Below, in pieces: positions 29,092 through 35,967 of a DNA stretch of 35,967 nt; within the stretch, counting starts at the first letter, position 1, and each line of letters opens with the position of its first letter. The DNA comes from Chara braunii (taxonomy: Eukaryota > Streptophyta > Charophyceae > Charales > Characeae), in contig BFEA01000156.1 in NCBI GenBank assembly GCA_003427395.1, positions 67,507-103,473 of the forward strand, in the 5' to 3' direction. Made by a program: the position numbers and the translations under genes. The notes beneath the pieces are model-generated. The model ran no database searches, had not been told where the DNA came from, and saw nothing but the letters and a program-made list of their open reading frames with translations.

Positions 29092-29751
29092 TAGATATTA
29101 AAAGGTACCATGGTAAAAACACATGTAGTCAACGAAAAATCATAGAACAGAAGTTCGAGACAAATCGTGAACTAAGTCAACGAAAAATCATAAAACAGAA
29201 GTTCGAGACAAATCGTGAACGAAGATAGTCATCTCTCAAAGTAAAAGATAAAACGATTTAGCACACAATGAATGAGAATCAGCGTCCCCGACGCACGTTT
29301 CGGCAACAGCCATGTTGCCTCCTCAGGGGGTTTCCTCCAACTTCCATCCCGAAGCTACTCCGTTACTCCACTTTCCCACTTCCGTCACTATCACTAGGCG
29401 ATATACCGGATACCGCATAGCTACAGTACAATCAGTCCCATCGTAAAGGTCGACTATCCTGATCGTGTTCCTATTTATCACAGACAAACAGTGCCGAAAA
29501 AACAAGCAAGCAACCAGAGTACCGGGTTTCCCTCTACCCTAAAAAACAAGGACCACCGTGGGTTACTCAGGCTGTCTGTAAACAACAAATCAAAACGAGT
29601 CTAGGGGCCTAAAAAAACAACCGATAGCACCCATCGACGCGCTCAGACCCTCAAAAACAGAAGTCAAAAACACTACTACCAGAGGAAAAACAAATAACAG
29701 TGTCAACCAAAAACAGAAAAGAAAAAAAAAACGAAAACCCTGTCAGATGAT
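29092..29751 (-). repeat. Upstream pseudo-LTR of PLE 3
   Basis: 660 bases matching 24169-24828 with scattered substitutions and no net indel. By analogy with other PLEs it would contain the promoter and 5' untranslated region. It carries a second hammerhead motif. Confidence 0.92.
29281..29335 (-). ncRNA. Type I hammerhead ribozyme, upstream pseudo-LTR
   Basis: Same core as the downstream copy: CTGAGGA at 29320-29326, stem II GGCAACA/TGTTGCC, GAAAC, GTGC, GTC and GGGG. The only changes from the downstream copy are in the stem II loop (TGGT to TGGC) and outer stem I; core and helices are unchanged. Predicted cleavage lies between plus-strand bases 29290 and 29289. Two cuts would release a 4923-nt RNA. 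Confidence 0.85.
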
Positions 29752-29782
29752 ACATCACAAATATTTTTTTTGGATTTTTTGG

Positions 29783-29787
<5 letters not shown>

Positions 29788-29815
<28 letters not shown>
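29788..29815. repeat. Poly-T tract
   Basis: A run of about 28 T next to a CGTACGGG/CATACGG-rich island (29818-29900) that resembles the islands of the composite repeat. Confidence 0.85.
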
Positions 29816-29904
29816 CCGTGCGGGTTGTACGGGGGCATACAGGTTCCCGTACAGATATTATCTGTATGTTTCATACGGAAATGCCCTGTACGTGTACGTT
29901 CGGT

Positions 29905-29919
29905 AACGTAGGTTATAAC
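29905..29919 (-). repeat. Right inverted end AACGTAGGTTATAAC
   Basis: Exact reverse complement of 23978-23992; see that entry. Together with the flanks inside, the pre-insertion element would have been about 360 bases. Confidence 0.6.
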
Positions 29920-30837
29920 TAACCCAGTACATCACAGGTTCGATCTTTGGATTACAAGTTCACCCATCTTTTTAATGTGGGTGAAAAATCAAGGGACCAA
30001 ATTTGGTACCTCCATGTCATTGAAACTTATTGGGGCCAGTAGACCCACACACACTTCGGATAATTAATGATTTTTAGGTATATTTTTTAGACTTAGGTAC
30101 TTGAATGTGTTTATTTGCCTTGTTGGTAATAACTTTTGATTATGGTATGTATATATATTTTGAGTCAATAATAAAGAGGAGTATATGGGATATCAAATAG
30201 GGTACTGAATATGGTCCAACGACGTACTCAGTGGACCCCAGTATTATAGGGATAATTACATTGTTTACGATTGATAAAAACGTCAAGCATGCTAGTTACG
30301 AAACTCTAGTTGTTCAGGTTACTGGAGTCTTTTACAACATAAAAGAGTATAAAAAATTATGCATACTTTAAAAATAAGTGGTGGAAACCCTATGAGAAAG
30401 ATAACATGACAGTACTAGAAATGAGGCATCGAAAATGCTATCCATATTTTTATCATTATGTGAAATCGTGAACTTTAGTTTTTCTCAATCTAATTGACAT
30501 TCAGTGATATTCGACTCAATCATGTGATTGCATGAAATGCTTTATGTGATGAGATCTACATGACATCTCGTAAGAGTGTGTCATATCTTATATATATATA
30601 CTTATTTGCATTAGACTTCACTTATGATTGTTTTTTATTGAAGAAATTGAATGTATGATGAATACAAAACATTGGGGATTATACTTGAAGGAAAAAAAAT
30701 ATGATAATTTTTCTTATGTTTACTATCTATCCACTTTTTATTCATAAACTAATTAAGATTGTATATTTCAGAATGTTTTATTGGATTTATCGTATACTTA
30801 TACTCACGGTAAAAAAAAAAAAAAACAATCTGAAAAA
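29920..30837. other. AT-rich spacer, nothing identified
   Basis: No open frame of note, no RNA gene and no repeats beyond short TA runs. Confidence 0.5.
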
Positions 30838-31450
30838 AAAATATTATGAGAAAAAATAAATTAAACAAGATTTGCGTGAGCATTACATCATAATTCCTTA
30901 CCAAATTCAAAATAAAAATAAAATACAAAGAATAAATATTAATAATACAAATAAAATAAAATAAAAGAGGATTAAATTTAGTGATTGCGCGAGCATGTTT
31001 TCGACATCGCCATCTTTGGTGACTTTTTTTTTTTTTTGGTATAGTTAAATGCTTTGAAAATTTATAGATGTATACTTCGCATAATATAAAACCCACTAAA
31101 AAGTTTCAAAAAATAATAAAATTGTTTAGATCCCGAACTAAAGGGAAAACAAACATGGGCGGATACGTTTTTACACCGCCATCTTCGAAGATTTTTTATT
31201 TTTAGTTGGCTGAGCCAAATGACGTCAAAATTATTTGGCATATACCTTATATCATAAAAAACTCACAAAACAAATTCAAAAAAAAAACAAAAATATTTTT
31301 AGGCGCCGAAATAATTTTTGGCAGGGGCCAAACGATGTTGGGTTCGAACCTCGTACGAGACCTCGAACGCCCGTACGTACGGAGGTCGGTCCGTGGACCT
31401 CCGTACGTACGGGCTGGTGATCCTGCGTATACTATATATATCATATAAAT
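30838..31450 (+). repeat. Composite repeat, copy B
   Basis: Core starts ATATTATGAGAAAAAATAAA. Half-unit 1 has TTTTCGACATCGCCATCTTT (about 31000) and half-unit 2 has GTTTTTACACCGCCATCTTC (about 31167). The GC island is at 31315-31430, with CCCGTACGTACGGAGG and its near-inverse CCTCCGTACGTACGGG, then TATATAT. No left island is seen in this copy. Confidence 0.85.
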
Positions 31451-32279
31451 GATAAAAACCACATAAATATATAATATTTATCAATAATAGAGCTAACATA
31501 TCATTGGTTGAAGGGATGGGTGACTTTTATTCGATATGGAATCCTAAATGTAAGGGGTTGAAACTCAACTCATACTTAGAGCATCACCCTCGTTTTTTGA
31601 TTAAATGAAATATGTGAAAATAAACTTATTGCATGACTTAAAATTTTTATATGAAATTGAACTTAATTTTTTTTTAATCTTATCATTAAGTCACTTTTAA
31701 ACTTACTATTCATATTTTTTTTATCGGATTGAGAGCAGAAGGACTGCACAACTTCATTCTGTATTATTCACTTGTAACGCATACGAAAAGGGTTGCACTT
31801 TGTAAATAAAACTTCACTGTTACTTGTGAAGTTTGGTGCAAAGTTGGTAAGGGTGACACATTCAGATGGGTGGAGAAATGTATGACGGTATTGGTAATAA
31901 AAAACACTTGCATTTTTATATTTGTTATATAAAAAATTAGTAAATAAATGTTCAGTCGTCTAAAATGTCATATGACTTTATATACATGTCAACCCACCAA
32001 AAATTTATGAGAGAGCATAAAATAAAATAGGCGGATTTTTAAAAAAAATATTTCATTTGTATAATGTCATAATTGTTTTAACCAACTAACGTGAAACTGC
32101 CTTTAGAGATCAACGTTTGAAGTGATGATTCATGTGTTGGTCGTATTTATTCAAGTTGTGTGACTATGCTTACCTTATACTATATTGCAATCAAGCAATG
32201 TATTGTACTACTCTTTATATTTGGCATAGTATATAAAAGTTAAAATTGTGACAAGTGGATGTTTTTTTTTTTTTCCTAG
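31451..32279. other. AT-rich spacer, nothing identified
   Basis: No supported coding frame or repeat family. Confidence 0.5.
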
Positions 32280-32995
32280 GACCTTCCCTGATCCTTGCAC
32301 ACCTAGGCCGTCTGGGAAAATGAGGTGACCCGGGCGGCCCGACTGGTAGCCTAGAAAAAATTAAAAAAAAAAAAATATTATCAAGAAAAATAAATTAAAC
32401 AAGATCTGTCTGAGCATTACATCATAATTTCTGACCAAATATGGAATAAAAATAAAATATGGAGAAAAAATACTAATAATAAAAAATAAAAAAGAGAATT
32501 AAATTTAGTGAGTGAGCGAGCACGTTTTCGACATCGCCATCTTTGATGATTTTTTATTTTTTTTGGCATAGCTTAATGCTCTGAAAATTTACAAATGTGT
32601 GCTTCACATAACAAAAAACTTACTATTTTTTTTTTTTTAATAATAAAATTGTTTAGATCCCGAACTAAAGTGAAAACAAAAAGTAAAAAGTGAAAAACAA
32701 GCATGGGCGAACGCGTTTTCACACCATTATCTTTGAAGATTTTTAATTCTTATTTGGCTCAGCCAAATGGCGTCAAAATTAATAGACATGTACCTCACAT
32801 CATAGAGAACTCATCAAAATAAATTAAAAAAAAATAAAAAATTAAGACCTGAAATAATTTTTGGCGGGGGCTGAATGCTGTCGGGTTCGGCCCCCGTACG
32901 GGACCCTGAGCGCCCGTACGTACGGAGGTCGGCCTGGGGACCTCCATACGTACGGGCTGGTGACCCTATGTATATATATATATATGTGTGAAATA
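32280..32995 (+). repeat. Composite repeat, copy C
   Basis: A GC-rich left island (CCTAGG...GCCTAG, 32275-32353) is followed by a core with half-units at about 32520 and 32710 (TTTTCGACATCGCCATCTTT and GTTTTCACACCATTATCTTT). The right island (32868-32975) has CCCGTACGTACGGAGG and CCTCCATACGTACGGG and ends in a TA tract. Confidence 0.85.
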
Positions 32996-33400
32996 ATAAA
33001 ATTGTTTAGGCCTTGAAATAAAGTAAAAATAAAAATAAATAAAATATTTATTAATTTTTTTAGGAAGATTTTCATAACTGGTTGTGACGCTCGGGGTACC
33101 CGGACGTTCAAAAAAGAAGAAAAAAGGGGCTAAAGGGGTTTGTTGTCAAGTTTTTATTTTTTTTTTTCTTTATGCGCCCTCCCATAGTATGACCCTAAAT
33201 CCAGACTGTTTTCATATTTGGTGTGTTGGCTATCAAGGGGGGGGAAGGGGGGGTAAAACCGGGTGCCTTAGTGTGATTTTTTTTTTTTTTTTTTAATCTG
33301 CGATTCGGTGAGTAATTTTGATGTGACCCTCAACCAAAAATTATTTTTATTGCAATTCTACACAATTTTTTTTTTTTTATTATATTTTTTTACTTTTTTT
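32996..33400. other. AT-rich spacer with a scrap of the composite core
   Basis: ATAATAAAATTGTTTAG near 32993-33009 repeats a block found inside copies B and C. A G-rich run lies at 33238-33252. No gene. Confidence 0.5.
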
Positions 33401-33401
33401 N

Positions 33402-33453
<52 letters not shown>
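33402..33453. repeat. Poly-T tract, about 52 bases
   Basis: Homopolymer next to an N at 33401. The length is likely uncertain. Confidence 0.9.
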
Positions 33454-33455
<2 letters not shown>

Positions 33456-33665
33456 GCCGGGCTGCCCGAACCCCTGCTTGGGGGTCATCCCGACCGGGCA
33501 CCCGAACATGTATCCAGGCACAAGTTGGGTGCTCAGGCGCCCGAAAAAAGAAGCTAGTTTTTTTTGTCTAGTCAAATGCTTTGAAAAATTATAGATGTGT
33601 ATCTCAAATGATTAAAAATTAATTGTAAAAAAATAAAAAATAATAAAATTATTTTGACCATTTTT
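33454..33665 (+). repeat. Composite repeat, rearranged fragment D
   Basis: A GC island (CCCGAACCCC, GACCGGGCACCCGAAC; 33454-33545) precedes a single half-unit block (GTCAAATGCTTTGAAAAATT, TAGATGTGTATCTCA), the reverse of the order in copies A-C. Confidence 0.65.
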
Positions 33666-34243
33666 TGCGTACATACCATGTTTTCAAAGCTTAACTCCCG
33701 TATTTCCTTATACGCTATAATGTAAATGACAAATTGTTTCAAACCCACTAAAACGACGTATTGTTATCAATAAATCTTAAATATATTATGTATCGTCTTC
33801 CCTTAAATGTATTATAGTTAAGTGCTATAAATTAATCAAACATATAAAATGATTGTTTATTCCTTTGAACTTTATATGCGTTTTATTAGAGTTTACCACA
33901 ACTACTCCATGTCGACAAGTGAGGGATAGAGTAGGTCAATTTGTTTTGTTGGAATCTAAAGTTTCCCCTATATATTATGACTGAGTGTTTTATCTTATGC
34001 ACGTTCAGTATGAACCTTGTAGTGGCAAAAAGTGAAGCACTAATAGTTGTAAGGAAACTAATGACAAAATTGGAGTCGTGTGCACTGGGTTCGTGGTGCA
34101 AATTTGCAGTGGTGGTTACAAATATCACAATCACACCTCGCAATAGTTTGCCGAGTCGAGGCGTAGTAGGGAATTGGGGTAGGACGAGGATTGAGGGAAC
34201 AAGGGCTCTGGCATCACAGTTGAAACGGGGTGTAGAGCCCCGC
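33666..34243. other. Spacer, no recognised gene
   Basis: Overlapping open frames of about 116-121 codons on both strands (33886-34291) have no recognisable features and are probably chance. Confidence 0.4.
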
Positions 34244-34344
34244 CGCAGCACTCACCAAATGTGCAAATTGAGAATGAAGTTCTCCCTATAACAGAGATAG
34301 ATACACCGCCATAACTTTTGTTTTTTGTGCATTTGGTGAGTGGT
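34244..34344. repeat. Inverted repeat around CACTCACCAAATG
   Basis: GCACTCACCAAATGTGCAAA (about 34248-34267) is mirrored by TTTTGTGCATTTGGTGAGTG (about 34322-34341). It lies just left of the TTA-flanked element and may be another small foldback. Confidence 0.65.
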
Positions 34345-34379
34345 GAGGAGCTGTAGTTAGTTCCTGAGACAACGAGTTA

Positions 34380-34856
34380 GGGCCTTGCCACAACCACTCT
34401 TGAAACGGCGAAGTGTTTCCAGAGCTGTCAAACCTTTTTCAAGAGTTTTAGGCCCCTGGTCACACAACACTCTTGAAAGGGCTATGCTGCTGGGCAAAGG
34501 ATGCAAGAAGACAATCTTACAACTTTGTTTTCTTTCTAGTGGGGTCAGGATAATGGCCTGAGATCTCTTGAAAATCAATAGTCCGTCAAGGGGTCGGCCA
34601 AGGGCGCTTGAAAACGCAGAGAGTTGCAGGTTGGGGTTTCAGGCCTTTCAAGAGAAGGTTTCAAGAGCCACTCTGAGAGCTCTTGAGGGAGACCCAACTT
34701 TCAAGAGGCTGTGTGGCCACGCAGGAAGGTCCCACTTGCACGAATTATGAGATACTGACCGTAGATAGCAAAGATCAACGGCCGAAATCTCCTAATTTGC
34801 GCAAGTGGGACCTTGGCCCTTGAAAAAGAGTTTTCAAGAGTGGTGTGGCGAGGCCC
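34380..34856. mobile_element. TIR element, Tourist/PIF-Harbinger-like MITE
   Basis: Terminal inverted repeats of about 28 bases: GGGCCTTGCCACAACCACTC on the left and GGGCCTCGCCACACCACTCT (reverse complement of the right end). Each is flanked by TTA (34377-34379 and 34857-34859), the 3-base target duplication typical of PIF/Harbinger. It is 477 bases long with no transposase. Inside, CTCTTGAAA or its reverse complement TTTCAAGAG, and close variants, occur about ten times. An inner inverted pair (34726-34764 and 34776-34814; AAGGTCCCACTTGC) gives a second foldback. Confidence 0.8.
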
Positions 34857-34859
34857 TTA

Positions 34860-35074
34860 GCGACAACGAATTGTTTTATTCAAATTTATTGAATTGAAAT
34901 TTATTCTCAATGTCGACGACGCGGACATAAAAAAACGCCCAAGGCCGCCAGTTCGCTGAGGAACTCGTCGATATCGATGGTCTTTGTAGATCACCATACG
35001 CAACGCATTTCATACCATCCCGCCTTTTTTAACGGATGTTGTTGGCCACTGATTTCCTTTCCCGCCACATGTAG
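34860..35074. other. Spacer, nothing identified
   Basis: No gene or repeat seen. Confidence 0.5.
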
Positions 35075-35232
35075 ACGTTCGAAGGGGCGACGGTCTTTTG
35101 ATATTATCATTGAGCTGACCAACCCCAAGCAATTTATTAGTTGGTTGCAATTGTCAAGTTTCCATCATCTGGATTCGAACACAGGTCTGTATTTCAGCAG
35201 TTCATGGGTGTACCCACTGAGCTAGGCTCTTG
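35075..35232 (-). mobile_element. tRNA-derived SINE, family 1, copy 2
   Basis: A box TAGCTCAGTGGG and B box GTTCGAATCC on the minus strand. The body matches copy 1 at 3200-3356 through GAGCTGAC and CATCTGGATTCGAAC (plus strand). Confidence 0.75.
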
Positions 35233-35389
35233 GGTGTTCGCTTCCTTTTGACACACCTGCTGACCGCCAATTCCGTAATTTCCCGCGCTTTCTCGTCTCG
35301 TCAATCTTGACAGCTTCCCACTTCCAGCCGCTTCTCGCCGATGTACTTTCCTCCTCTACCCTCTGTCGGGCGTGATGACAACTTCCCGT

Positions 35390-35600
35390 CTTCGCGCTTC
35401 CCGCGCTTCCTGTGGGTGTTGACGACTTCCCGCGCCCCTTGTAGCGTTGACAAACTTCCCGCTCTTCCCGCGCTTCCCGTGCTTCCTGTGAGGTTGACAA
35501 GTTCCCACGCTTGCTGTGAGGTTGGCAAGTTCCCACGCTTGCTGTGAGGTTGGCAAGTTCCCGCGCTTCCTGTGAGGTTGACGAGTTCCCGCGCTTCTCA
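35390..35600. repeat. 28-base minisatellite
   Basis: Four good copies of CTTCCTGTGAGGTTGACAAG plus TTCCCGCG start near 35484, 35512, 35540 and 35568. More degenerate copies lie to the left. The 28-base period shifts the frame every unit, so the peptide repeats are not coding constraint. Confidence 0.9.
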
Positions 35601-35923
35601 TGGTATCCGAATGCCGGTCGCATACCTGTCGACTGTAAAACTGGAGGCTGTCTGGATGCTTCTGTCCGGGAATAACGCGTCACTCCAAATGAGCAGAAAG
35701 TGCTGCTACCGCCAAATGAGCAAATGAGCAAATGAGCATGCCCTAAGCAATCCCGTCCAGACTCTGCTTCAGAAAGTTCAGACGTACTGAGATGTACTGA
35801 GATGTTGGCTCTCTGAGCATCTATCATGTTCCTCGTCAGATTCCGGTTGACATGATCTGAGCAAACAAGATCAACAGTATGCCGGCCGGTTGTCCACACG
35901 GCTCTCGTTGTTGCTAGGCCCCA
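35601..35923. other. Right-end spacer, no recognised gene
   Basis: A minus-strand open frame covers this stretch and the minisatellite but has no recognisable domain. CAAATGAG is repeated four times near 35684-35738. Confidence 0.4.
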
Positions 35924-35925
35924 CC

Positions 35926-35967
35926 GCGCGCGCGCGAGAGAGAGAGAGAAAGAAAGAGAGAGACACA
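35926..35967. repeat. (CG)n-(AG)n microsatellite
   Basis: CGCGCGCGCG followed by AG dinucleotides to the window end. Confidence 0.95.

Larger units (their letters stand above)
24169..29751 (-). mobile_element. PLE 3: near-complete Penelope-like element with N-terminal GIY-YIG
   Basis: Two 660-base direct repeats bound about 4.3 kb of minus-strand coding DNA: zinc knuckle and coiled coil, basic/SAP-like part, GIY-YIG endonuclease, CxC linker, RT. The endonuclease before the RT and the CxC motif match the permuted Naiad/Chlamys PLE clade known from algae and invertebrates. The direct repeats correspond to PLE pseudo-LTRs. There is no aspartic protease, RNase H or DDE integrase, so it is not an LTR retrotransposon. 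Lesions: a frameshift near 28445-28460, TAA 27799-27801, TGA 27745-27747 and TAG 27052-27054. No clear target-site duplication was seen. Confidence 0.88.

Noticed and set aside
24169-29751. LTR retrotransposon reading of the element
   Set aside because: Direct repeats are present, but there is no protease, RNase H or integrase. A GIY-YIG nuclease, the CxC linker and PLE RT motifs are present instead.
33886-34291. Overlapping open frames of about 120 codons on both strands
   Set aside because: No family features, and open on both strands, which suggests chance.
35222-35899. Protein of 225 codons on the minus strand
   Set aside because: Mostly the 28-base minisatellite, whose period shifts the frame; no recognisable motif.

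Overview
The window looks like transposon-rich nuclear DNA of a plant-lineage eukaryote. The best guess is a charophyte alga of the Chara type, inferred from the mix of an L1-like LINE, Penelope-like elements with an N-terminal GIY-YIG nuclease, tRNA-derived SINEs and an SDE3/MOV10-like exon with a spliceosomal donor. There is no operon structure, no bacterial signal and no CRISPR. A 926-base assembly gap lies at 20001-20926, with single Ns at about 2917, 19526 and 33401.

Layout. The left edge (3-110) is a scrap of a Ty3/Gypsy polymerase. A decayed Penelope-like element (PLE 1, minus strand) fills 58-2822 and stops at a compound TG/CT/CA microsatellite. A tRNA-derived SINE copy (3200-3356) and a large minus-strand exon (3572-6673) follow; the exon encodes the N-terminal part of a MOV10/SDE3-type RNA helicase with two C2H2 fingers and an 11-residue repeat. 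From 7300 to 9062 there are homopolymers, a SINE scrap, a hairpin and simple repeats. A LINE (9063-12866) carries a long reverse transcriptase frame. From 12.9 to 17.4 kb there are micro- and minisatellites, a second hairpin copy, a large foldback structure and a second SINE-like unit. From about 17 to 34 kb, apart from the element at 24-30 kb, the DNA is AT-rich. It contains copies of a composite repeat whose GC-rich islands are built on CGAACG or CGTACG palindromes, an unidentified coding relic (21652-22185) and a PLE relic (PLE 2, 22380-23070).

The centrepiece is PLE 3 (24169-29751, minus strand). It is flanked by two 660-base direct repeats and encodes, in order, a zinc knuckle with coiled coil, a basic region with a SAP-like segment, a GIY-YIG endonuclease, a CxC linker and a reverse transcriptase. 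Both direct repeats carry what looks like a complete type I hammerhead ribozyme on the coding strand, 4923 bases apart. The frame has one frameshift and three nonsense codons, so this copy is probably dead, although its catalytic motifs survive.

The right end holds a 477-base TIR element with a TTA target duplication (34380-34856), another SINE copy and a 28-base minisatellite. The only likely host gene is the helicase exon; nearly everything else is mobile or repetitive DNA.
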